Shown here: one piece after another, positions 16,676 to 24,636 of the stretch
How the letters are laid out: each line of letters starts with the position of its first letter
How positions within the stretch are numbered: the first letter of the stretch is position 1
From: Acidobacteriota bacterium
GTDB lineage: Bacteria; Acidobacteriota; Blastocatellia; UBA7656
Length of the DNA: 64,000 nucleotides
Assembly: GCA_038040445.1 (NCBI GenBank)
Contig: JBBPIG010000002.1
Coordinates: forward strand, 1 to 64,000
Direction: 5' to 3'
The notes under the pieces: model-generated
What the model was told of the DNA's origin: nothing
What the model saw: only the letters and a program-made list of their open reading frames with translations
Database searches by the model: none
Program-made: the position numbers and the translations under genes

Positions 16676-19396
16676 ATGACCAACACCCATAATCCCAAAG
16701 TTGTAGTTGTCACCGGAGACGTGACGATGGATTGGAACCTCGCCCGCACTCGGCGCTCGGATAGCGGCGGAGATGCGTGGAACGCGGATGATTGCACGCG
16801 CGCTTACTGGCAGCGAGGGGGGGCCGCGTTGCTCGCCGATCTGATCGAAGCCGTTGCCGGCGAGTTGAGGCTTTCCGGACAGGCCGACTACTCATTGCGC
16901 GAGATGGGAGCTCCCCGAGATCAAGCCCTCCCCGCTGATCTTCGATTCCATCACTCATATGCGATGTGGTCGCTGTTCGATTACGATGTCAAGAGTTCTC
17001 GCGGCAAAGACAAACCGCCGCAGGCATGGCGGGTCGGTGAATTTCTCGGGCTCGACCGATGCACAACCGGCGCGGGTGCGGCCGAGTGGAAGCGGGTGCA
17101 GGACGATACGCCTGAAGCCGAGATAGTTGTGTTGGATGATGCGGACCTTGGCTTTCGAGATCATCCTGAACTCTGGCCACGAACGCTGGCGAGTGAGAAC
17201 GCGCAGCCCTGGATCCTGTTGAAGATGGCGCGGCCCGTTGCGCAGGGAGAACTGTGGGACCATCTGCACAAGCACCATGCCGGCCGGCTCATCGTCGTGA
17301 TGTCGGTTAACGATCTCCGTCTTACGGAAGTGCAGATCAGCCGCGAGCTATCCTGGGAACGCACGGCGCAAGACCTGGCTTGGGAACTCGTTCACAACCC
17401 GCGAGTCAACGCGCTCTCACACTGCGCTCACGTGGTGATCTCGTTCGACACCGCTGGCGCACTCTTGCTTTCGAGACGGCAGGATGCCGCGCCCAGGTGC
17501 CGTCTGTTCTTCGACCCGAAAGTGATCGAAGGCATGTGGGGGAAGAATTACGAAGGCAACATGATCGGCTACACGTCCTGTTTGACCGCGGGCATCGCGC
17601 GGCAGTTGATGCTGTCGGCGGCGGCGCCGGACATCGATCGAGGAATTCAAAGCGGACTCGGCGCTATGCGCAAGCTTCACCTGGAGGGATACGGTGCTCG
17701 GGGTGCGCCGGCGCCTGACGCCGCGCTCGCATTCCCGGCCGCGCTGATCGCTTCCGAGCTAAGCAAGGACTCGTCGCAATTCTCGGTGGCCGAGGTTCAG
17801 GACCCGTTGATTTATGTTACCGAGCCGTCTGCCGAGACGCGAAGGCAACTGGAGCGAGGGTTCTGGACCATTCTTGAAGACCGGTACACGGATAGCCTGG
17901 GCAAGGTTGCGGAGCAGATCGTGGAAGAAGGGGCGGAAGCAGCCTTGAAAGATGTGCCGCTCGGGCAGTTCGGAAACCTGCTGACGGTCGACCGCCGTGA
18001 GATCGAAAGCTTCCGCAGCATACGCGCGCTTGTCAGCGAGTATTGCCGCAAAGAGCGCCAAAAGCGCCCGCTCTCAATCGCTGTGTTCGGAGCGCCAGGC
18101 TCGGGCAAATCATTCGGCGTCATTCAGGTCGCGGAATCGCTCAGACCGGGAGAGATCAAGGTACTTGAATTCAACCTCTCGCAGTTCAGCGACACCGGTG
18201 ATGTGCTCGACGCGTTGCATCAAGTGCGCGATGCAGGTTTGTCCGGGCTGATCCCTCTGGTTTTCTGGGACGAATTCGACACGACTCTCAACGGGCAGCG
18301 ATTCGGATGGCTTCGCCATTTTCTCGCTCCGATGCAAGACGGCCGCTTTCAACAGGGACAGATCAGCCACCCGATCGGACGCTCGATATTCGTTTTCGCC
18401 GGGGGCGTCAGCGAGACGATGGGGTCCTTTGGTGAGGGCATGTCCGAGCAGGATTTCCGCGATGTAAAGGGGCCCGACTTCATCAGCAGGCTAAAAGGCT
18501 ACGTGAACATCCTCGGTCCTAATCCCCCCAAGACGACGTCCGATCCGTACTACGTTATCCGCCGAGCGATTCTGTTGCGCTCGATCCTGAGCCGCGACGC
18601 TGCCCAGCTTTTCGAACGGAAGCGCGACAAAGACGTGTTGAATATTGACTCGGGCGTGCTCAGGGCGCTGTTGCATACGAGCAAGTATAAACACGGTGTT
18701 CGATCGATCGAATCAGTCATCGCGATGAGCCAGCTCATAGGCAAGCACCGCTTCGAGCGATCGTGTTTGCCCGCTGTGGAGCAACTCGATCTACACGTCG
18801 ACGCGCATGACTTCCAGGCGCTGGTGCAGAGGATGGAACTCGAGGACGAGCTGCTCGAGAAACTGGCGGAGGCGGCGCACGAAGTATTCGTCCAGGAGTT
18901 GCTTGATGGAGGCTACAGGCTCGGTCAGCAGACTGACGACGAATTGAAGACCCATAGCTCGCTGAGGCCTTACTCGGAACTCCCCGAAGACGAGAAGCAA
19001 CAAAATCGGAGCAACGTGCGTGATATTTCAAACAAGCTCGCCCGCGCGGGATATGTGATGATTCCCGCTCGCAGCAATGAGCCGCCCTTCGACTTTCCCG
19101 GCGCGGACCTGGAGATGTTGGCGGCAATGGAACACGAGCGCTGGATGAAGACCAAGATCGATGCAGGATGGCGCTGGGCCCCCGAAACTGACAAGTCAAA
19201 CCAACTCCACAAGGACTTGCTGGCCTGGCGCAAGCCGGCTGACGATGAGCGTGCGCGTCTCAGTCCTGGTGAAGCGGCGGCGATCGGACCCGGCGAGTTG
19301 CCCGAGCAAGAGAAAGAGAAAGATCGAGTGCTGGTTCGAGGCATCCCGAAAATATTAGCGCAGGCAGGCTACACCGTTGTAAAAGTTTCGCAGTGA
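16676..19396 (+). CDS. Large ATPase: kinase-like N-terminus, AAA-type NTPase, two C-terminal RyR domains
   Basis: The start ATG 16676 (MTNTHNPKVVVVTGDVTMDW) is chosen because the protein fold begins there; the frame is open upstream to 16583. Residues 1 to about 370 resemble a ribokinase/PfkB-like fold (VVVVTGDVTMDWNLA; IVVLDDADLGFRDHPELWP; NDLRLTEVQISRELSWERT); this part is the least certain. A P-loop FGAPGSGKS lies near residue 472 and a Walker B-like PLVFWDEFDT near 528. The C-terminal 170 residues hold two RyR-type domains (SLRPYSELPEDEKQQNRSNV near 760; EHERWMKTKIDAGWRWAP near 820, with LPEQEKEKDRVLVRGIPKIL). RyR domains in bacteria are linked to nucleotide-sensing conflict systems, and a SLOG gene follows directly. 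Confidence 0.8.
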   Translation: MTNTHNPKVVVVTGDVTMDWNLARTRRSDSGGDAWNADDCTRAYWQRGGAALLADLIEAVAGELRLSGQADYSLREMGAPRDQALPADLRFHHSYAMWSLFDYDVKSSRGKDKPPQAWRVGEFLGLDRCTTGAGAAEWKRVQDDTPEAEIVVLDDADLGFRDHPELWPRTLASENAQPWILLKMARPVAQGELWDHLHKHHAGRLIVVMSVNDLRLTEVQISRELSWERTAQDLAWELVHNPRVNALSHCAHVVISFDTAGALLLSRRQDAAPRCRLFFDPKVIEGMWGKNYEGNMIGYTSCLTAGIARQLMLSAAAPDIDRGIQSGLGAMRKLHLEGYGARGAPAPDAALAFPAALIASELSKDSSQFSVAEVQDPLIYVTEPSAETRRQLERGFWTILEDRYTDSLGKVAEQIVEEGAEAALKDVPLGQFGNLLTVDRREIESFRSIRALVSEYCRKERQKRPLSIAVFGAPGSGKSFGVIQVAESLRPGEIKVLEFNLSQFSDTGDVLDALHQVRDAGLSGLIPLVFWDEFDTTLNGQRFGWLRHFLAPMQDGRFQQGQISHPIGRSIFVFAGGVSETMGSFGEGMSEQDFRDVKGPDFISRLKGYVNILGPNPPKTTSDPYYVIRRAILLRSILSRDAAQLFERKRDKDVLNIDSGVLRALLHTSKYKHGVRSIESVIAMSQLIGKHRFERSCLPAVEQLDLHVDAHDFQALVQRMELEDELLEKLAEAAHEVFVQELLDGGYRLGQQTDDELKTHSSLRPYSELPEDEKQQNRSNVRDISNKLARAGYVMIPARSNEPPFDFPGADLEMLAAMEHERWMKTKIDAGWRWAPETDKSNQLHKDLLAWRKPADDERARLSPGEAAAIGPGELPEQEKEKDRVLVRGIPKILAQAGYTVVKVSQ

Positions 19397-19445
19397 AGGT
19401 TAGCGACAAACTGAAGTTTGCCGGACATTTCTGAAAGGGGAACGC

Positions 19446-20000
19446 TTGATACGCATCGGAGTGACGGGACATCGCATACTGGCCGAACCGGACAAGATCG
19501 AAGCAGGCGTGGAACAGGCGATTCGGCGAATCGAGCAGGCGTTTCCGGGAGAGCGGCTGACAATCATCTCGGCGCTCGCGGAAGGCGCCGACCGCATCGC
19601 GGCCCGTCGCGTCCTTGCGCGGGAGGGTGCCGGACTGATCGTGCCCTTGCCGCTCCCCAAGTCTGATTACTTGAGCGATTTCAAATCCGAAACGTCGCGT
19701 GCGGAGTTCTTGAGTTTGCTGCAACGCGCCGATCAAATAGAGGAGATGTCTTCAGCGGCAACACGAGAAGAGGCATACGAAGCGGCGGGAGAGTACGTAT
19801 TGAACAATGCGGACGTGCTCATAACAGTCTGGGATGGCCAGAATGCTCAAGGCGAGGGCGGCACCGGCGAGATAGTCGCGCGCGCCAGGGTTCGGGGGCT
19901 CGCCATCGCCTGGGTCCACGCAGGAAATCGCGAACCGGACACTGACCAGCCCACCACGCTTGGCGATGAGCAGGGGCGTGTGACGTTTGAGAACATCTAG
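19446..20000 (+). CDS. SLOG-family Rossmann protein (predicted nucleotide-derivative sensor)
   Basis: The 184-aa product starts MIRIGVTGHR, followed by ISALAEGADRIAARRVL and a C-terminal VLITVWDGQ ... GGTGEIVARARVRGLAIAWV. The GxTGHR start and the GGTxE loop are features of the SLOG (SMF/DprA-LOG) superfamily, proposed to sense or cleave nucleotide ligands. The start is TTG 19446 with AAAGGGG upstream. It lies 49 bases after the AAA-RyR gene on the same strand, and the pair is probably one functional unit. The gap carries a small hairpin (CAAACTGAAGTTTG). Confidence 0.78.
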   Translation: MIRIGVTGHRILAEPDKIEAGVEQAIRRIEQAFPGERLTIISALAEGADRIAARRVLAREGAGLIVPLPLPKSDYLSDFKSETSRAEFLSLLQRADQIEEMSSAATREEAYEAAGEYVLNNADVLITVWDGQNAQGEGGTGEIVARARVRGLAIAWVHAGNREPDTDQPTTLGDEQGRVTFENI

Positions 20001-20050
20001 CCGGAAGGCCAGGGCCCGCCGGATGCACCAAACACGTGAACCCGTGAAGC

Positions 20051-20332
20051 CCTAGCAGGCTGCTGAAAAAGTCGATGACCACACAAGTATTCAGGTGCAA
20101 TCCCACCAACGCAGTTGGTGGTGCGTTCATACTCAGCCTACACGCAGCACAGGGCGGCGGTCCCGAATTCCACCAACGCAGTTGGTGGATCGTTCATATC
20201 CAACCTGGCTGTCATCAGCCGGAAAGTGAATCCGAGCGGAGAGTTAGGCTGGGTATGAACGAACCACCAACTGCGTTGGTGGGATTGGCCGTAACCGTTG
20301 TGTGTTACCGATTTTTTCAGCAGCCTGCTAGG
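20051..20332. mobile_element. MITE-like non-autonomous element with 20-bp perfect terminal inverted repeats
   Basis: CCTAGCAGGCTGCTGAAAAA at 20051-20070 matches exactly the reverse complement of 20313-20332. Inside are three copies of a palindromic unit with core CCACCAACGCAGTTGGTGG followed by CGTTCATA: two direct (near 20102 and 20171) and one inverted (near 20256-20282). There is no open transposase frame. Ends of this kind are typical of insertion sequences moved in trans. It lies between the SLOG gene and the RNase H gene. Confidence 0.7.
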
Positions 20333-20406
20333 CGAAACTGCAAGTGCACTTTTCCCTTGCATCGCCGCCGATTGACCGCCCTCGATCTCTGATTCAGAAT
20401 CCGTTT

Positions 20407-21378
20407 GTGGCTAAATATCAATTCGAACCTAAGCTGCGCGGCCGCGCCCGCAAGTTCATCCGCGCGCTAAAGGCCTCCGGGATTGAGGCCGAAATCATCG
20501 ACGATTCTCTTCGCGAATACACACTCAAGATCGCCGTTTCAAGCAAGGAAAAAGACTTTGGCGCCGCCGTTGTTTACTACAGCGCGAAGTCAGATTCGTT
20601 CTCGCTGAAGACGCACGAGTTAAAGGACAAATCGATCGCGCCCTTGTTGCAAGAATGCTGGGAGGGGCGGTCGCCCGCCAGCAAACAGGCTGACTCAACG
20701 TATGAGATATACGTCGACGGATCGTTCATCAACGGCGCAACAGGCTACGGCGCGGTCATACTCAAAGATGGCAACGTAGTGGATGAACTGTCCGGGGCGG
20801 TCGACGCATCCGAGGTCAATGACACGCGTCAGGTCGCAGGCGAACTGATTGCCGTGAAGGAGGCTTTGAATTGGTGCCGCGAGCATTCGATCAATGAGGT
20901 CTCGATCTATTACGACTACCTCGGGATTGAGAAATGGGCGACGGGCCGATGGAAGACAAATCAGCCTCTGACCCAAGAGTATGCCAGGTTCGTTCGCGAG
21001 AGCCCCATCAAGATTCATTGGCACAAGGTTGATAGTCACACCGGGAATCGCTGGAATGATAGAGCAGACTTGTTGGCCAAGAAGGGCGCCATGTCGATTC
21101 AGCCTGCTGTTGTAGAGACGACCCTGGCCGCGGAGCTGATCAAAAAGACGGAGACCTGGATCGAATTCCTGATGGTCAAGGGAATTGACGCTCGCTTTGA
21201 TCGAGTGTACAACGAGCAGTTCGCGAGAGTTTACATCATGGTGGCAGACCAAACCGTTGGGATCTTCGATTTGTACAACACCAAGAAAAAGAAGTTCTCA
21301 CCTTACTTGCATAATTTTCGCGACGAAGCTTTGAAGCTGCGAATTGAAACTCTGTGGAGAGAGTTTCTTGGTTGCTAA
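20407..21378 (+). CDS. Type 1 RNase H-domain protein with N- and C-terminal extensions
   Basis: The RNase HI core lies at about residues 100-228: YVDGSFINGATGYGAVI (first D), AGELIAVKEAL (E), YYDYLGIEKW (D), and HTGNRWNDRADLLAKKGA (H and last D), so all catalytic acids are present. The N-terminal 90 residues (basic, FIRALKASGIEAEIIDDS) and the last 95 residues are extra and not recognised. No good ribosome site is seen. GTG 20407 (VAKYQFEPKL) is preferred; GTG 20344 just inside the MITE flank is possible. It probably cuts RNA in RNA-DNA hybrids. Confidence 0.8.
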   Translation: MAKYQFEPKLRGRARKFIRALKASGIEAEIIDDSLREYTLKIAVSSKEKDFGAAVVYYSAKSDSFSLKTHELKDKSIAPLLQECWEGRSPASKQADSTYEIYVDGSFINGATGYGAVILKDGNVVDELSGAVDASEVNDTRQVAGELIAVKEALNWCREHSINEVSIYYDYLGIEKWATGRWKTNQPLTQEYARFVRESPIKIHWHKVDSHTGNRWNDRADLLAKKGAMSIQPAVVETTLAAELIKKTETWIEFLMVKGIDARFDRVYNEQFARVYIMVADQTVGIFDLYNTKKKKFSPYLHNFRDEALKLRIETLWREFLGC

Positions 21379-21610
21379 GCCCGCGTAGCGGGCGAAAGCG
21401 TGTAGCCCAGGGCAAGTCCGCGCAGCCCTGGGAGGTCGGCACGTTGGCTGGCAAGCCCGCGCAACGGGCGGCAGAAGCTTCGCACATCGCTTACTCGTCT
21501 ACTCGTCTGTCGCCCACTGCGTGGGCTTTCGGTCGCCGGCCGCATGCTAACCCAGGGCTGCGAAGACTTGCCCTGGGCTACACGCCGCCGCCCACTGCGT
21601 GGGTTGAAAT
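21377..21610. repeat. Composite REP pair in inverted orientation (BIME-like)
   Basis: Two arms of about 95 bases (21377-21471 and 21516-21610) are inverted copies of each other. Each contains a CCCGC/GCGGG-type or CCCAC/GTGGG-type hairpin on both sides of a central hairpin with CCCAGGGCAAGTC and GCAGCCCTGGG. The left arm begins at the RNase H stop, so it may also act as its terminator. No gene is seen in 21611-21848. Confidence 0.6.
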
Positions 21611-21848
21611 TCCAAACTTTAGTCAACTGCTACGCGGTTGCTGTCCACGGCGTAAACCCTGTTGCCCGTTTAGGGACGGAACTACAGAACTCACCGCGTA
21701 ATCATTGACACGACGCGCAGGGTTCGGATAGTCTTGCGCCCGGTTAACGCAACCGAACTCCTGGGTAAGAGATCCACGCAGACAGCGTTGCCTCTCGTTT
21801 TGCTCGTTAACTTCAGAATAGCAAATGAACTCGTAGTGACCGACGAAC

Positions 21849-22179
21849 ATTTCCACGGGCCTCCGGGGCTTCGACCTGACGGGCTATCTCGACTCCGGTT
21901 TCGGTATGATCCGAGGCAGCCAGCCAGTGAAATAGTGATCGAGTTCGACGAGTACCAATCGCGCTGGATGCGTGAGAGCGCGCGCCGTTTCACCCGATGT
22001 AGCAACGCGAGGAGTTGCCGCACGGTCGCCTGCAAATCGGGATGACGGTGACGGCGCTTGATGGTGTGAAACGATTTGTGATGCAGTACGGCTTTCAGGT
22101 GCGGGTGCTCGCGCCAGAGGCAGTGCGCATCGAGCCTCGCGAAAAGTTATCGCAGAGCTTGAAGATTGAAGATGTATGA
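21849..22179 (+). pseudogene. Decayed WYL-domain transcriptional regulator (C-terminal part)
   Basis: Three frames in succession encode the C-terminal part of a WYL-domain regulator: first GFDLTGYLDSGFGMIRGSQP, then EIVIEFDEYQSRWMRE, then HPM-stop-QREELPHGRLQIG, MTVTALDGVKRFVMQYG and VRVLAPEAVRIEPRE ending at TGA 22177-22179. At least two frameshifts and one in-frame TAG break it. The N-terminal HTH half is not found. It ends 24 bases before cas3, a common position for WYL repressors of cas operons, so the locus seems to have lost its regulator. Confidence 0.72.
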
Positions 22180-22203
22180 AAAGTGAAAGGACAAGCAGCA
22201 TCG

Positions 22204-24636
22204 ATGAGTGAACCCAACAAAGACTTCCGCGACTTCTTCGAAACAGCCTTTGGCCTTGAGCCGTTCGACTATCAAACGCGGCTAGCAACTGATGAGGTCA
22301 TGCCTTCGTTGGTGAACGTACCGACCGGCGCGGGTAAGACAGCGGCAGTGTTGGGCGCGTGGCTGTGGCGACGGCTTCAAAGTAACCCTACCGTCGGCCG
22401 GCGGTTGATCTATTGCCTGCCAATGCGCACGCTAGTTGAGCAGACCCACCGCGTCGCAATCGAAGCGGTCAAGCGGCTGGGCTTACAAGATCGCTTCGGC
22501 ATTCACGTTCTGATGGGTGGCGATGTTGACAACGAATGGGAAGCACAACCGGAACGCGAATGCCTGTTGATCGGCACGCAAGACATGCTGCTTTCGCGTG
22601 CGCTCAACCGCGGTTATGCAATGAGCCGGTTTAAGTGGCCTATCCACTACGGACTGCTTAACAACGATTGCCTCTGGGTCTTTGATGAAGTGCAATTGAT
22701 GAGTGACGGCCTGGCAACTTCGACGCAACTCGCCGCATTCCGTGAGCAGTTCAGGACCTTTGGTCCGTGTCATTCGATTTGGATGTCAGCAACACTCGAC
22801 CGCGAGTGGTTGAAGACGGTTGATTGGGCTTCGCATGTCGACGCCCTCACGAAGCTGGAGCTTTCCGAGACTGACCGCGCCACACCGATACTCGAACAAC
22901 GATTGAACGCGAGGAAGATCGTCGAGCAAGCTCCGCCGGATTGTCGCACGCCCAATGGTTTGGCAGACTTCATCAAGAGGCAACACAAGCCAGGGACACA
23001 GACCCTTGCCGTCGTAAACCGCGTCGCGCGCGCTCGTGAACTCTACAGCGCGCTGTCTGAGGGCTTCTCGAATGACGAACTAAAGCTGATGCATTCGCGC
23101 TTTCGCCCAAAAGAGCGGGCGCTGTGGGCGACGATGCTAGACGAAAAGCCGGCCGGCAACGGCAAAATCATCATTGCAACCCAGGTCATTGAAGCGGGTG
23201 TAGACATATCGTCCCGTCTGCTCATCACCGACCTCGCGCCTTACGCCAGTCTCGTGCAACGTTTCGGTCGCTGCAATCGCACGGGCGAGCCTGAAGAAGC
23301 GCTTATCTATTGGGTTGATCTGCCGCTCGACCAAGGTGATGCGAAGCTGATTAACAAAGAGGAACTTGGCGAAAAGGAACTACGCAAGATCGCGCTGCCC
23401 TACGACTGGGAAAATCTGAAGACGGCGAAGGGCTTGTTGCAGGAGATGCAATCAGGGTCGCCCGCCGACCTCGAGAAGATCGCCCACCACGATCAGTTTG
23501 CGCCAGCGCACGTGCTGCGCCGCCGCGATCTCATTGACCTCTTTGATACGACGCCTGACCTGTCCGGTTTCGACCTCGATGTCTCACGGTTCGTGCGCGG
23601 CGGTGATGTACGTGACGTCTCGGTGGCATGGCGGAACCTCAACGGGCAGGAGCCGACCCGCCACGAGCCGCGACTGGCGCACGACGAACTATGCCCGGTT
23701 TCAATCGGAGAGTTTAGAGAGTTCATCAAGACCAAAGAGACGGCGCGTCGGGCATGGCGGTGGGACGCGCTTGACGGGGAATGGCAAAAGATCAGTGAAG
23801 AGGAGCTGCGTCCTGGATTGACGCTGCTGGTCGACGTCAAGGCTGGCGGCTACGATCAGCTCACCGGCTGGGACAAGAACCTCAAGCGGACCGTGCCTGT
23901 CGTTGAAGTCGAGACAGACCAAAACGACGCGTTAAACGACGACCCGGACAGCTTCAAGCGGTACGTGCAAACGCTCGCTGCTCATTCACGGGAAGCCCGA
24001 ACCGCCGCCGAAGCGATCACACAAGCCCTCAGCACTCTTGCGCTTGATGAGTATCGGGACGAGTTGGTCATCGCCACCCACCATCATGATTGGGGCAAGG
24101 CGCACGAAGTCTTTCAGGAAACGTTGCATCGCGGAATGGAAGATTCTTTGAGCGAAGTCCTGCTCGCCAAATCGGATCGAAGTCGGACGTCGGCGAATGG
24201 AAAGCGTGGACATCAACGCTCACGCTTTCGTCACGAACTGGCGAGCGCGCTGGCGCTGCTGCAGACCGACGCGAGCGATCTGGTCGTCTACCTAGCTGCG
24301 TGTCATCACGGCAAAGTCCGCCTGAGCATCCGGGCTCTACCGGGCGAAGACAAACCTGACGACCGCGAGAAGAAATTCGCGCGCGGCATCTGGGACAATG
24401 ACGAACTGCCAGCGCTCGACCTCGGCGATCTAACCAAACCCGCTGTCACACTCGATCTCGAACCGATGCTGCTTGGCGCGAGCGAAGATGGCGCGCGTTC
24501 GTGGCTGGAGCGAATGATCACGCTCCGCGACCGCGTCGGCGTCTTCCGCTTGGCGTTTCTTGAAGCCCTGATCCGCGCGGCCGACGTTCGGGCGAGCAGC
24601 AATCCACAAGATTACTGGGCGAAGGAGACGGTGTGA
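22204..24636 (+). CDS. cas3: Cas3 helicase-nuclease, type I-G (C-terminal HD)
   Basis: The superfamily 2 helicase core comes first: P-loop VPTGAGKTAAV near residue 39, DExH-type WVFDEVQLM near 160, SATLDREWLK, and the C-terminal helicase motifs IIATQVIEAGVDIS and LVQRFGRCNRTGE. The HD nuclease comes last (HSREARTAAE, then ATHHHDWGKAHEVF near 625, and ACHHGKVRLS). An HD domain after the helicase is typical of the I-G (former I-U) form, unlike most Cas3 proteins. ATG 22204 is preferred over GTG 22183. The stop overlaps the csx17 start by four bases. It unwinds and degrades target DNA after recruitment by the surveillance complex. Confidence 0.95.
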   Translation: MSEPNKDFRDFFETAFGLEPFDYQTRLATDEVMPSLVNVPTGAGKTAAVLGAWLWRRLQSNPTVGRRLIYCLPMRTLVEQTHRVAIEAVKRLGLQDRFGIHVLMGGDVDNEWEAQPERECLLIGTQDMLLSRALNRGYAMSRFKWPIHYGLLNNDCLWVFDEVQLMSDGLATSTQLAAFREQFRTFGPCHSIWMSATLDREWLKTVDWASHVDALTKLELSETDRATPILEQRLNARKIVEQAPPDCRTPNGLADFIKRQHKPGTQTLAVVNRVARARELYSALSEGFSNDELKLMHSRFRPKERALWATMLDEKPAGNGKIIIATQVIEAGVDISSRLLITDLAPYASLVQRFGRCNRTGEPEEALIYWVDLPLDQGDAKLINKEELGEKELRKIALPYDWENLKTAKGLLQEMQSGSPADLEKIAHHDQFAPAHVLRRRDLIDLFDTTPDLSGFDLDVSRFVRGGDVRDVSVAWRNLNGQEPTRHEPRLAHDELCPVSIGEFREFIKTKETARRAWRWDALDGEWQKISEEELRPGLTLLVDVKAGGYDQLTGWDKNLKRTVPVVEVETDQNDALNDDPDSFKRYVQTLAAHSREARTAAEAITQALSTLALDEYRDELVIATHHHDWGKAHEVFQETLHRGMEDSLSEVLLAKSDRSRTSANGKRGHQRSRFRHELASALALLQTDASDLVVYLAACHHGKVRLSIRALPGEDKPDDREKKFARGIWDNDELPALDLGDLTKPAVTLDLEPMLLGASEDGARSWLERMITLRDRVGVFRLAFLEALIRAADVRASSNPQDYWAKETV

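Noticed and set aside
21691-22035. Minus-strand 114-codon frame before cas3
   Set aside because: The other strand carries the readable WYL remnant; the minus frame has no family features.
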